Positions 36,501 through 51,500 of a stretch of 64,000 nucleotides of DNA are shown one piece after another. Every line of letters begins with the position of its first letter. Positions within the stretch are counted from its first letter, which is position 1. Source of the DNA: Gordionus sp. m RMFG-2023. Taxonomy: Eukaryota > Nematomorpha > Gordioida > Chordodea > Parachordodidae. The stretch is taken from contig NC_088775.1 in NCBI RefSeq assembly GCF_954871325.1, positions 39,409,561 to 39,473,560 of the forward strand. Direction: 5' to 3'. The position numbers and the translations under genes were made by a program. The notes under the pieces are model-generated. The model did no database searches, was not told the origin of the DNA, and worked only from the letters and a program-made list of their open reading frames with translations.

Positions 36501-39500
36501 CCGAGTCCAAAAAATCTTTTATGTCCGAGCTCGTGTCGGGTCCGGCAACGGACATCCCGTGCAGAACTCTAATATAGATCCCAAAATATCTTTCATTATT
36601 TCAGCCATAGTTATCCTCATATAACCAATGTTATTTCATAAATTCTATTTTTATCATTTAATATACTTTTGATATCATTTTTCACAATTAAACTCAATGT
36701 GTGACAAGAACATCTCAGATGATATGGGAGAATCTATTGTTAATAAAATCATCTATAAATTTTTTAAAAGGGGAATATTAAATTAATATTTATTTTACCA
36801 AATTGCTATCGAATATTGCCATTAAATGAATTTCATTCCTGTTTTCTTTATCATTCTCACCGTTAAACAAAATTACTTTGTTGTTAGTCCTGAATCTTAT
36901 AATAATATGAATGAATGCAATTATTAGACATAATTAATTTTATTTTTTAAGCCAATAATTAGGAATTAGTAATTATATTTAAAATTTCTTTGAAACGTTT
37001 AATAATTGCAATCATTCATTCGTATTTTTTTTAAAAATTTAAAACTATTAATAATTTCAACATTCTTATTTTATAATTTTTAACGATATATAATAAGTGA
37101 TTCTGAATTTTTAACTTTTCTTTTGGACTCTGATGATAACTCTAATTACTCTTCTAATTCAATCTCACATTGACCAAAATAAATCGAAATTATCGATACT
37201 CAGTCAAATTTTTTTTCAAATAACATGAAAATCATAAAACCACATACGTGTGCACTCTGTAATCACTAGTAAATTTCCAAAAGATATAAAAAAGTACGTT
37301 TTATATTGTTTCTAATCTTGTTCTTTTAAAGTGAACATTCTTTGTTATCTTAATTTAATCATTTTAAAACAAATCACTAATAGTCAACAATCACCGATAG
37401 TGTTCTTGTCACACATTGAGCTTAATCATCGCAAATAGTGATATCAGTAGATTAAATAATATAAAATACAAATTTATCAAGAATTTATGGGTCAACAATA
37501 GTTATGTATGGAAAAGTATGAAATGGCTCATAGACCCAAATCAACTGAAATAATGAAAGTTATTTTTGAATCTTTGTTACCTGCGCTTTGTATTACAGGG
37601 TGGAATTGTATATTGATGTCGAAAAGAAATTTAATATTATTAATCATAAGATCTAAAGCCAATTGTTTGAAAAATTATTCCTAGAAAATATTACCCTCAT
37701 GGAAAAGTCGTGACTATATCATTAATACAATAAATACCATATACATTCCTCCTCCTAGCGATATTTTATCACGCGACACTTTATCACGGCGACACTTTAT
37801 CATGATATACTTAAATAAATTTTGATAATATTTCATTTTTTGACTTTCCTTTTAAATTTCGATTTTTAAAAAATTTAAATTAATTTTTTTTATTTAAAAA
37901 AACTCATATTTTAATTTTCATAAATTTAATTTTTTTTTAAATTTAATTATCAAAGCCGTTTAACAACACTATGCTCCAATATTTTTTTTTTCATAAAAGT
38001 TTAAATTTTTGAAATTCAACTAATTTATTTGGACAAAAAAAACATTTTATAATCTATTTACGAAGATTTATTTTATAATTTTATATAGAAAAGCACCATT
38101 CCATTTATTTTATATTTAAAATCCAATTTCCGTTGATCCATAATTCGAAACACATATATGAAATCATTTTTATTTAACATCTTTATATTTATTTGAGAGG
38201 GACTGTGTTGTTCCCATTATAAGATATAGGGCCTTATGTTTTTGCATATCTTTTTGAATCCCATGTAAAAATTTCCAAAGCGTTTGGTGAGAACATTGGT
38301 ATAGGTATTGAATTCCATAATGTCACCCTTTAACACAATTTGTTGTTCGGGCGATACCTTCTAACGTTGAATTGTATTTGTTCCATAATTTTACATTATA
38401 GAGAGGTGCTGCAAAATTATTTCGTTGCCCTATAAATATATAAATTTACAATAAAAAAATATTTTTTAATTTTTAAGTGGTCTCGTGATAAAGTGTCTCA
38501 AGATAAAAAGACACTGATAAAGTTTCCTTATGATAAATTGTCGCCGTGATAAAATGTCGTCGTGATAAAGTGACGCGTGATAAAGTGACTCCAAATCACA
38601 TTCCTCATTTTCAGTAAACTCATTTGCATCTTTTATAATATGTTTATAATCCCATTAAATTTTGTTTTGAAATACCGAGTTTATAAAATTTTAAATATCC
38701 ATTTGATTTAGAAATGTTTTCCAGCATTTATAGAGGGGAAAGGATTCTTATTACGGAAAGCTAGTGCCAATATTATTTCATACTTAATAAATTTTATTAT
38801 AACTGCAAAACTCTTCCCTACGTCTATGTTCAATTATCCGATTTAATATAAGATTAATTTTCGGATTTTTTAAAGTTTGATTGCAAAACAAATTCAGTAT
38901 TTTAAGCAAATATTAATGAGAAGTAACTTAGTCTATGATCGTTAATCTTAACTAGGAATTCATAATAAAGGGCATTGAACGACGATATTAATTCCACCAC
39001 AATATGTTTATATATTTCTTTGTAACCCGCGCTCATATGTTTTATATAAATTATTATTTTTTTCAACGCCTGGAAATTACTCTACAAAATGATTATGATT
39101 ACGGATCATGGTAACTATAATATGAATAATATCAAGCAACAAGATGCGATATAACATTAACTTGATGCAGTCCAAAATTTTATACATGACTACAAAAATC
39201 ACATACGATGCCTACAGACGAATGACACAACAAAGCTATACGTGGAATCTATCAAGGAAAATTTAATTCCGATAATCAACATGAAACAGTCGAGCAAAAT
39301 TTTCATGACAGTTCTTTTTGGGGGAACAAAGTGATATTACATATTTTTAATATTGTACCTTCAAGCTATTGTATTATAAATCAATCGCGCGTTTTAATTT
39401 TTCTAATTATTTTACTTAATTTTCAAGTTAAATTTTATTTTTACCTTAAATTAAGTTTTATTATTTTAACGCGTTATTTTTTATCGCTCATAATTTAACT

Positions 39501-42500
39501 TAGCACCGATATTTAGCGTTTTCCAAAATATCGGATTGAGCCAATACCTGTAAAAACCCGATCCGATCTTTTATTTTTCTTTTTTTTGTTATTTTATGTA
39601 TATTTTACATTAATAATATTTTCTAAATAATTTTTTTTTAAACAATGCAAATGCACAACACCCCTTAAATTTTATTTATTTTAAAAATAGATTTATCGTA
39701 TTTTAAAAGTTTTTTTTATAAAAATAGAAAGGAATCCCCAAAGTTTTATTTATTTTTAATCTTTTTAAATAATAACGCCAATTTATTATTTATAATTTAA
39801 TATTTACAAATTTATAACTAAATTTTAAATTAAAATAATTATTAAAATGTATAAGTTTTTTGGAAGAAGGACCTTTATTTTTTATTCTTATATTCTACTT
39901 CTTTCTTTGTTATACGCATTATGGCTCGGATGTAGTTCCACCCTCATATAACCTCATATCTTGGTTACAAGGTTTGTTGGTATCCCTGAGAAAAATAATC
40001 GGCATAATTATATAAGGTTCATATAATTCACGTATGGTCACCTTTGGGCAGGTCTATGACCAACGTTCAAATTTTAAATAAAAGAATTTTTTTTAATATG
40101 GTATCTGAATTATGATTTTACAAAAGATAAAGATAATTTTACAAAATGCGTTTTCTGCGGAATTCTAACTTCACCGGGAGGAATAATGAAAAAATTATTT
40201 AAATATCCGTAAACTTTTTTTAATTATTGTAGAAATAAAAAAATTAAATTAAATGCATAATTCGTTTTTTTGCATAAAAAATATGATTTTTTAATTACAT
40301 TTGGTTCGGGGGTGATGAAAAATCAATATAAATATCGGATCGGTGAAAAATATATGGATCGGCACAGCCCTAATATTTAATAGTTTTAAAAATATAGTTT
40401 CGTGACGTTATGATTAGTGTTATTAAACGGCTCAATTTGAGCCGATTTTTAAAAACGGCAAACTCAATATTTTATCCATAATAATATTATGCAAGCCTAA
40501 AGGTTTTGCTCATAGATGGCACATAGTATTGAACATCTATTGGCAAGATCTCGATGCTTAGGCAATATTTTCCTGGCTATAATGTTGAGTTAGCCGTTTT
40601 TAAAAATCGGCTCAAATCGAGCCGTTTAACAACACTAGTTATGATTATGTTCTATTGTTAAAGAAAAGATATATATAAATAATAATTATAAAATGAAATA
40701 AATAAAGAGTTAAAATACGCCATTGATTTATATTAAATACCTCGAAGATACAATGTTAAAATATGTGATATCAACATATGTTTACGTTCATAATACCTAT
40801 TTAGACATCATTGATGATATTCCATTTTGTAACACAGAATTTGATTTCAGTTGTTAACATCATATATATAAATATAATGTTCATAATAATTTATATGCAA
40901 ATGTTTTATATTGTATTGTAATTTTAACGTGCAAAACCTTTATATTTTTCAAACATTGAAAACAAATTGTAATAAAGAATTAAATATAATTATATTATAT
41001 GCCAATTAATGAAGTCTTTCTTTTATGATTAATTTTTTATTTTACTAATTGGGATGAAAAGGAATTGTAATTTTGTAATTATAAATACTCTGTATCATCA
41101 CGATTACATGTTATTAGATTACCGTTTTTAGATAAAGATTAGTAATTAAAATTAATTACTTTTTTGCTTAATTGTGTCCATCTCTGTTTGAAGCAGTAGA
41201 AGTGGTCAAAAAGATAATGTTTTTATGTAGGATCGTTTTTCATTTTGACTAAATAGATATGTGACGTTTTGAGTAGGGATTGGGATTTAAATTTTAATTA
41301 TATGGATAAATGAATGGGCCGCGAGGAGCATTAAAAAAAATTTTGTATTGGTATTTATTATTAATCTGGTCTAATTGGATAATTTTGTTATTTGGGTGGA
41401 AGATCCATATGGAAGGTGGAGAATGAAGATTAATATTATAAAAATATTTCTACACGCACCCCATCATCCATCTTTTCAATTAGTGATGTTTATTACATTT
41501 CTCTTTTCTTTAAACAGGTGCATCTATCCAACCTACGATTTCACACACTGTCTTTGCGACTGTTTTGAGGATATAACTCACTCCCTCTGCACTAAGGAAT
41601 TCCAATCTCGCCGTTCCTCCTATTATTGGCTCTGCAACGCTCTCGATCTATACTGCCCAGTGCAATGGGAGTATGGTAGGCTCAACATGACTCATTCCGT
41701 CGTCTCGAAAAGGAAAATAGCGAAGCTCATAGAGGCCGGAGTTGTCAAGTTTTTTTTAAAAACTTTTAAAGTTATCTTAGGAATGTACGGCTTAACAGGG
41801 CCTTTATAGAATCGTTATATTTATAATTTTATATCAAAAGCTATTATATATGGGACTTTTGAAAATGAGAATTAAATAAATGCTTGAATGATCCACCTCC
41901 TAGTTTTTAACCGGGTTTAAATTTATAAAAACAGTCTAGGGTTTGTAAGCTATTGTTCTTGGGCCTAGGTTTTAACCATATTAATTTTGCTGGTCAGCTT
42001 TCTTTACCTGCAGATCTCTGATTTTTTAAAAATAAAAACCATTACATAACACATTTAATACCACAGCCAAAGATATTGATATAGATGTTGCCTTACGTAA
42101 GGAACATAAAAATCAATTGTTTTTTTTGCTTAATAATGTAATACTATCATAATGTTTTGAAAACGAACTATCATTTGGTAATTTTGATAATTACAAATTG
42201 TACTAATTCTTAAATCAACTTTTTTTCACTTTATTAAAATCTTTTATTTTATATTTTTTCCCCAAAATAATATTTTTTATCTATAAAAGTTGTCAAGTGT
42301 ATTCTTTAAAACCTAAATAATATCTAATTTAAATTGTTTGTTGGGAGTACGAATAGAGGACTGATAACACAAGAAAGGCAAGTGAAAAAAACAATAAATT
42401 AAATTACTTTTTTTTGTTTATCTAAATTATATATATTACAAATTTACAAAATTTCATTCGATATATATAGTGTACAAAATTTAACTATCTACAAAAATAA

Positions 42501-45500
42501 AACAATTTATTTTTTTAAGGTTAAATAAGAAAAGAACAATTAAAAGTTTTTACATATAGAAAAAGAAAAGTACAAAAGTAAATTTTTTAAGGTTATAAAA
42601 TTTTTACATATTTAACAAGGACTATATACTTTCTCGGTACAGGAACACCTCTCGCTTTATTTTTTTATTACTCATTTGTCCATAAATGGGAAAGAAACAA
42701 AAAAGTTTTATAAAAAAATTTAATTTTGGGGGTTTTTGTTATATTTTTGCCTATTTCAAGAAATGTGAAAATGAATATTGTCTCAAATTGTATCTTATAA
42801 TTTAAAAATAAGTTGACTCTATAAAATTTATACTTTTTAAATTAACTTCAACTAATAGTTTGGAATTTTCATCCTTTAAAAAAGAGCCAATAGGATTACA
42901 TCTAGCATTTGAAGATTAAAACTCGAGATAAATACTTGGAAATTGTATCTAAATTGTTTAATTGGTGATTGTGTGGATGGGAATATTTAAACACTAATAA
43001 TAAAATAAAAAAACGAGATATAAATAATTTGTTAAATAAATTAAACTATTCAATCCCTATTAAATAATCTTGTAAAGGGATTGGGACGATCCCCGATTAT
43101 ATACTCTCACTGCCCTCAAACGTAGAGGCTACCCTCCGTCTGCTATTAACAAGTTTTGCCTTTCCCTTGGGGTCACTACCGCTCTAACTAATGTGGACAT
43201 CGAAATGTTAGAGTCATTTGTTAGGGACGAGCTCAATTATACAGCTAAAAGGTTATAGATTTTTATTTTCAACATAAATTATATACTAATTTAAATTTCT
43301 AATATATTTTTGAATCGTAAAGTGATGTATGTTGAGTACGTTATTTTCTAATATTCATGTTTCAAAAAAAACAGAGCTATGGTCGTTCTAGAACCCCTTA
43401 AAGTGACCATAGTGAATTGGGACGAAATCAAAACCCTTTTCCCTTTCGAAGCTTCAAAAGACAGCTCTGGTTGGTTGGAATTGAACGTTCCCGATTTCCC
43501 AGTCGACCAATCGCGTGGTAGTCATGTGGTTCGTTTTGGGGCTAATATCTATATCGAGCGCTCGGATTTTAAGAATGTTTATTAATATTTAAAATGCGAA
43601 ATTTAAAATTTAAAATTTTCAACTTTTTTTGGTTAAACAAATTATTTAGTAGTCGTTTATTCTTTTTATTACCAAAATTATGCAAGCTAGTTATTAATAG
43701 GCTTGCTTTTGTGATATTTCTTATAACATTTTAACTATTAAATTTATTATTTTAAACTTTTAAATTAATTTTTTACTTGAGGTGACCAAGAAGGGGCGCT
43801 TTTTTTGTAAAGAAATGGGATATTATATATTAGGATTTACATATTATACACATATACTATTAATTTAATATCAATATTGATACTCTTTTTTTATTGAAAA
43901 TAATTACAAGCCTTCATTGATTTCTAAATTCTGCATTTCACCTACTAGAATATCTTAAATGTATGATTTGTAAAAAGAAATAATTGTTTAAACTCACCGA
44001 CACCACTTTTACCAAGCACCCATTGTATTAAATCTCAAGGCATCTTATCAAACACCTTTTCTAAATCATTAAACATAAATATAACGGGTTATCTTTAGCT
44101 TGGCTTTTTTCCTGCTATTAGCTACCTTAAATATAGCATCGGTTGTCATCTGTCATGAGCTTGAATTGCATCTCATCTATATTTACCACAAACTATTACC
44201 TTTTTTCAATCACCGTTTCAAAAAGTTTCATAGTATAGTAATTTTATTGCACGAAAAGAACCGCTATTAATAGGGCAGCCTTTCCCTTAAAAATAGGAAT
44301 TGTTATGATATTTTCCTAATCCCTCCGCTATGAATGACTGCATTGATGAAATTAGACCACCACTCTACTCTCAGTTGCGGAATATAATACCAGCCGCCAT
44401 ACCATGTTTCATATTTTTTAAAGCCTTCACAATTTCTGCCTTGTCAATAAAACTAGAAGGGTCCTCGTTTAGACCCTTTAGTCATGCCAAGTGGCCCCTA
44501 CATTTTCTGAGCGACGAAAGCAGAATAACCCCCTGAAACTACCCCCCCCCCCACCATTTGAAAAAAATGGTTAATTATTTTTTCACACCCATAAATTTCA
44601 AAAATAATTTCTATTGCATCAATCTTTAATATATAATATAAATTAAATGTAAAAAAAAATATATATGCTAATATTATTTTTTTTAATTGTTTAAATAAAT
44701 TTTTTCCATTGATAAAATGGTTAAATTATTAAGAAATGGATATTTAATTACTACGAAGTCTTGTTTTAATTAAATTAATTTTACTCATAACCCTTCCGGT
44801 ACATGAGATATTAGGAATGGTTAATAAATATTTATATATATTGTTAAATTAGGGAAAACAGAAAATTTTTAAAGTAGACGATAAGGTAAAATAAACGAAA
44901 GATTTTTTCTAGGGGTGAACCGATACCACTTTTTGGAGGTCAATCCGATATTCCTGATATTAAATTGATATCGGGCGATTAACTATCGGATATCATATAT
45001 AATTTTGTATTCTGTAAAGATACCAATGGTTTTAATTTTTAATATACTTTTTATTAGTATAACATCTATAATTTAACTATACTATAACGTATGTCATTTA
45101 AACATTTTATAATGATCAGTTATAGTTTATATTCAATTCAATTACAATTCTAATAGTATATAATATATTTTTATTGATAAATCACTTATTTATATAATAA
45201 GTAATAACATTAATCTATTTACATAATAAGTAATAAACAAATATATTTGAAATAAATTTTCAAATTTATCAGAGGTCAGTCTGCGGAGATGGCGACTATC
45301 AATTTCACTAAAAACAGATTCTGAAGAGATTATCGCTATAAAGAGAATGCGCAATATAGCAGAATGTTTATTAATTATTTATTATTATTAAAAAATTAAG
45401 CATAAAAATGAATTTCGATTTTATTTATAAAAATAAATGGATTTTAGATAACTTTTTTTAAAAATGGGTGAAATATCGGCCCGATCCGATAAAAAATATC

Positions 45501-48500
45501 GGTACATCCCTAGTTTTTTCAATCTGAATCATAAGTCTCAGAATTATCATCAAAGAAGAAGCTAAATAATATATTAGCAAAGGTAGTTTAATTAAATAAA
45601 TTTAATCTTTAGATTCTTTAACCTCTAAAGACACGTGTAATAATTACATTTCCCCTCCATCTTATAAGATAAGTATAAACAATTAATTATCTAATTAAAA
45701 AAATACTTTGCTAATCGTCAAATTTTGAGAAATATACTTAAAAGCTACTATTTAAAAACTTTTCTTTATATCGTTAAAATTAAGCCCACCATGTCTTTTT
45801 CTAATATGGTCCATCCATTTATCATCTCTTATATTATGACATGCGCAATTATAAATTAAGCATTTGTATTTTTTTTGGTTAATATTTTTGGGCTTTTGAA
45901 ATTGGAAAAATAATTTTATGACAAGAAATCTCGGATAACATCCTAATTGGCTATACATAGACCAAATTTATTAAAATATAATTAATAACGACACCCCCCC
46001 CCCCACACTTATTAATTAATTTAATATTTATTAACGGAATCGCGAGGTGGAGTCCGATATCATAAACCAGAAATCATTTGGTTATGGATGGGTGTAGTAA
46101 AACCATAAAAGAATTAAATTTAAAAAAAAATTTTTTAAAGTATCTCCACTCAAATTTTTGGAAGCAATATCTTTGGACCCTTACCGTTGTAGGGGCCACT
46201 GGTCATGTCGCAAGTGGTTTTTGTGCAATCGTAATGATATTCTCAAATTTACTTAATTATCCTCAATTGCTTGAGTATTCATAACTATTGTAAAAGGCGG
46301 ATTTGTATTGTTCATCCTTTTATCTCCATATTGTAATGCCTGATTTAAAATAGTACCTTACTCTGGTTTAGTAAGGGAACGTAATAATGTAGGGTTACAT
46401 TTATATAGAGAAATGCAACCCACACCTGCAAAAGATCTTATGCTTTTGACACATACATTTTAGTAGTATATAGTCAACTACCTATTAATATGCCAATAAC
46501 TGTTCATATCTTTTTTAATGAACTTTACTGAGTCATAAGTTCCAATATACATTTGCGACTCTGACGTTCTAGGTTAAATCCTCCGCAAAATTCTACATGA
46601 CCGTTTTAATTTACCTTTAAAAATGCTAATTCAATAGGTGGAATAGCATTTATGAGGCATACAGGATAAAATATGGATAAAACTCTCTTTAATAACAAGT
46701 TTGATTATTACTATTCTTATTCTATCATTAACTTTCTTGACATCAATGGTGGCATTGATCCAAGATTCCAATTCCAGACTGTCCCTTATCATCAAGGTAA
46801 GTTTTCATCATGGCTCTGTGTTGAGTCTTTTACTCTTCAACATAATAAATTACACCATTGCTAGAGATAATTATAAGGTTATAGGAAATCCGGTACGAGA
46901 ATGATCTAGTCCTAATAGCTTGTAACCAAACAGAGCTCTGTCCAGTGTAACTATACCCTGAAAAGGGTCTAAATTAATTTTTCGAAACGAATATAGATAA
47001 ATAATACCAATAATACAGTATGCTCCTTGTTATATATTTTTGGGGATATTTTAAATTTAATTGAACAATTGCTTTAATTCCCTGTATAAAGGAAGAAATG
47101 CATTAATAAAATAATGATAAGATTAAATGTAAAATATGATAATTTAAATTAATTGTTTTTTCCATAAAATGTAATATTTTTATATTAAGGGGAGATTGGG
47201 AAATTTCCTATTTTTTGGATCACTTATATAAATATCACAAATATTTTCTCATAAAATAATAAAAATTTTATTTTTAGTATTATTACAATGTAAGATTTAA
47301 TTAAACCTCACAAGTTAAAAATGATATTACTAGATAAGTAAAATGCTATCAAATAAAACGTTAGGAAACCATTAAAAAAAATTTTAACTTATTTTTCAAA
47401 TATATAAGAAAATTATAACGTTAAAATACTAAAATATATAAAAAATAATTAGCAAATAAGAGCGTTTTAAAAAATAAATGTAATTTTTAAAAATAGAAGA
47501 ATAATTATAAATTTTTTATATGGCAGTATCTATGATCTTAATTGTTATGAAAAGGGGAAAAAATGTTACATGTCCCAATATTATTATTGCATGTCTTGCC
47601 GCCTATTAAACTTTATGTTTCACACTTAAAATCATTGGCGTACGCAGCGGGGGGGACAGGGGGACAAATCCCCCCCCCCCCCAAAGCCAAAAAATGCAGA
47701 TGCCGGATATATTTTTCAAAAATATTATTGTATATATTAATTTATATTTGTTAATATTTATTCGTATCTCATATTAAATATATATTATATTACATTTATT
47801 ATCACATTCATAAGTTATTTTATCAATTAATTTTGATTTCAAGTTTTCCGGCGTAATATTTACTTATTATTTTCAAATTTTTAGTGGCGTAATATTTATC
47901 TACCATTTTCAAATTTCTAGTCAAATAATAATTATTTCTGAAACTTCTGGTCCAACAGGGAAAAAGAAATTACAACCTTGTCCAACGAGATAGAGCCTCT
48001 TCCATCAAGCACTAACAGCTATTAAGGAGTTAGAATAGCCAATTATTTGCTATTACTGAAATATTACAATGGCCTGAAAGAAATATTTCCTCAGAAGCAA
48101 TAAAATTATTGGATTCAATTATTCCAAATTTTATTTCTCATTAGAATGTATTATTTAATTATACAACTATTTTAAGTATTACTTTTCAAAAACATGACAA
48201 TGATTTGATTAAGAAGATGAGAATAGCGGAGAGCATTTTATCAGAACTCAAGGAAATTAGGGCTAATGTTGATGAAGAATTTCATATTTTATATTTTATT
48301 GTTGAGTCAAAAGCAGAGCTATACGTGTTTAATATTTGTCTCCCTCGACAGCAAGGCAAGCTCATCGTTAAATTATTAATATAGGATCAGTAGAAGAGTT
48401 TATCTTAGATGCAGATACATTTATAACCCAAATAAATGAATTTTTAATATATCATGCAGCACTTACATCTGCAAATATTACTTCCACAAAAGCCTTCAAC

Positions 48501-51500
48501 CTTTTTCAGATGGTGATAGAAAAAAAAAATATTTGTTAGATTTTTATTATGAAGATATTAAAGTATCTTATGATGCCTTACTAGCTGAATAACTATGTTT
48601 ATAAGATTAACTATAGTTTATATAGTCCCAAAAAATGCTATGGTAGCTCTGCATTATTTCAAAACATTTTAGATTAAATTCCCAATGTATTAAAAGGGTT
48701 TATAAACTCTTCCCATTAGTAAACTAATGAGAGAACACTCTCTTTTTTAAGAAGAATAACAGAGGCCTGCAGAAGTACCATTTGCAGGGCACGACCCGGA
48801 TTTTTTTTAAAGATTTTTTACGCTATTTTTAAAAAAATTTTTAGGCCGCTCGGCTTTTTTTTAAAATTTACAGGCTCGGCCCGGCTTTTTTTAAAATAAA
48901 ATTTTCAGGCCCGGCCTGGATTTTATAAAATAAAATTATATTTATTTTTTATTTTTATAGCTAATTAACGATTTCAAATATAGGCTGTTTTAAAAAACAG
49001 CCCGGCTTGGGTGTTTTTTTAAGAAAATTTAGGTCCGGCCCGGGTGTTTTTTAAAAAAATTTTTGGGCCCGGCCTTGGTATAATTAAAAAAATTAAAATA
49101 TTGTCCGGCCCAGGAGTCGGGCCTGCAGGTCTCTGAAAAACATACCAAGAGGTACAACATGTGAAAGTAGATTGAAAGGTTTGGATTTTTTGAATATTCA
49201 TAGGCATTTGACGACAAGCAAGAATGAGATAATTGAAAAATTAGCTCAATTCCAACGAAGATTGGATTTTACATTGTAAATATATAACATACAAAATACA
49301 ATTATTCCTAAGAAACTTTTTGTGTAAAGGCTCAAAAAATTCAAATTTCTATTTTGGGTCATTTAAGTGATTCTTTACATATAATTTTTTTTATAATTCA
49401 CATTAATTTAAAATTGTGTATTAGGAATAGTTATTAGTCCTAATAAATTTATGCTTGATATTAAAACAATAATATTTTTCTAAAAAATTTATTATCCCCC
49501 CCCCAGACCAAATTCCTGCGTACGCGCCTGCTTAAAATATATTTAGTTTGATAATTTTTACCTTTAATCCTTTTGTAAAAATTATGAATCAATCTTATGG
49601 TCCTTTATTTTACTATCGAAGGTTATTAGAATTTAAAATAAAATTAAAAATAAATGTATAATTACAAATTTCTCACCTTTTTATACTTGGTAAAATCAAC
49701 ACAATCACATTTAATGTAGATCTCATAATATAATTACAAATAACAATCTAATGCACAAGAAAGATCAACTCACAATAAGTCTGCTAATTGCACCAATGAC
49801 TAAATAATGTACTAAATCTAAAAATAAAATGTTACGGGAATGTAAAAAAATATATCATTGTATAATCTACTTTAACAATACTTCGGATTATACACGTATG
49901 TTAACCTTTGTATGGAATCTATATCTTATAGGTAGTGTTGGTAGTGATTGAAAAATTACACTATCCAAGCTGTGTTGGAATATTACTATACAGTGTTTTT
50001 TGAATATTTTTATTATTAGTTTCATGTTTATATAAAATCTATTAAAAAGGCAATGGAGCTTTTTACTCAACTTCTGCCTCGCATCCTTGATATATGTAAT
50101 GTAGAGATATTTCCATCCTTAGTCTGATTGCTATTGCGTTTCTTAATTTGTCATCTGTCTAAGATCTTATTGGTTTGCTTGGATATGCCTCTTGAACCAA
50201 TGAACGGAGGTTTGTTAGCTGCTCAGTTTCCTTGCTCGAAGATAATAGTCAATGGTGCGCGACACGTTAGCTATATCCCATTTCCCTTTGTTACATTTGC
50301 TCACCAGCTAAATAACGCTTTGTAATGAATCATTTGTTTTTTGATTAGATTAAAAAATGAGTTTTCGATTACTGATAGAAGATGATTCGAATGAAACGAC
50401 TGACAAGGGTATAGGAGGGTGTAGACCAAGTCCTAGTAGCTGACAAAATTTTACCCAAATAATATGATTTTTTTTATATATATTAGAGACCTTCATAGGT
50501 CGGCCTTGGGCTTAATTATAAATTTTCTAGCGGGCCTGGGCCGGGCTTGGGTTCGTTGGAAATTTTTGCAATAGGGCTTGGGCCTAAATTTTTAAAATCA
50601 AATTTAGCTTATTTTAAGGATATTTAATAGGACAAATATAACAAATCATTCTGATTCTATTAGTGTTAGTTATCAAATTTCCTAAACACCTTGGGAGAGT
50701 ATATATTTTTTAAATCGGAAATTAGTATAATTTTACTTAACTTAACACAACGGCCTGGGCACGAAACAACGAAAATCAGGGAATATTCCCAAAAATGTTC
50801 CCAAAGATGGCCAACATTTTCGATATGACATATATTTTCCCAAGTTAGCGTCAAATTCAAAGATTTAAAAACAATTGTTAGACGTAGACAAATAGATATT
50901 CAAGTAAACTTTTTATAATATTTGAAAATAAAATTTTAATTAGAAAACATAAAAAGGACATCATTTCATAGACTATAAAGGTTATGAATGTATACACCAT
51001 AAAATTTGAAAATATAAATCAAAATTTTGTTTATATCATTTATTAATATTATATATATATATTATTACTAAATATAATATTATATTTCTATTAGTATTAC
51101 TTCTAAGTTAAGTATACATAAAATAATTTTATGGGCTTGGGCCGGGCTTGGGAAATTTTTTAAATATTATAGCGGGCTTGGGAATTTTTTTAAATATTAA
51201 AAACGGGCCGGGCTAGGCCTGGGCTTAAAATTTTTTTACGATGAGCCTGGACCGGGCTTGGTCCTAAAATCTAGGCCCATGAAGGTCTCTAATATATATA
51301 AAGAAGTCACTTCTTATCCTTTAAATATAAAATAAATTGTATCACTTAAATATTAAAAACAATATTTCTGACTTTGGATAGAAAATTGCCCTAGTTATTC
51401 ATTATATAATTACCATTCAATATTTTGTTAAAAAATGATCTCTTATATTGATAAAGATTAAAATTGTTTTTAAAAAATTTATTATAATGGAAATATTTCT

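Larger units (their letters stand above)
35560..36760 (-). pseudogene. hAT transposase remnant, minus strand, split by another hAT
   Basis: At about 36730-36690 the minus strand reads [15 protein letters not shown], the hAT block with conserved C..H. The frame continues leftward until the element at 35669-36571 and resumes beyond it at 35668-35580. A plus-strand copy of the same region lies at about 37100-37740, so two copies face apart around 37.08 kb. Confidence 0.55.
44489..46201 (-). mobile_element. Second copy of the CAGTGGCC zinc-finger hAT (1.7 kb)
   Basis: Ends AAGTGGCCCCTACA and (reverse) CAGTGGCCCCTACAACGG; flanks gtcatgcc / gtcatgtc match at 7 of 8. Collinear with 17317-20444 at both ends, but the transposase centre is deleted, so it is a shortened non-autonomous copy. 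It holds a TACCGATA MITE at 44910-45512. Sits in the intron between exons g and h, inside an older LINE fragment. Confidence 0.85.

Noticed and set aside
49019-49217. Overlapping Pro/Gly-rich minus-strand frames, also at 28408-28608 and 59875-60084
   Set aside because: They are translations of GGCCCG-alternating MITE ends; similar runs appear wherever that repeat occurs.
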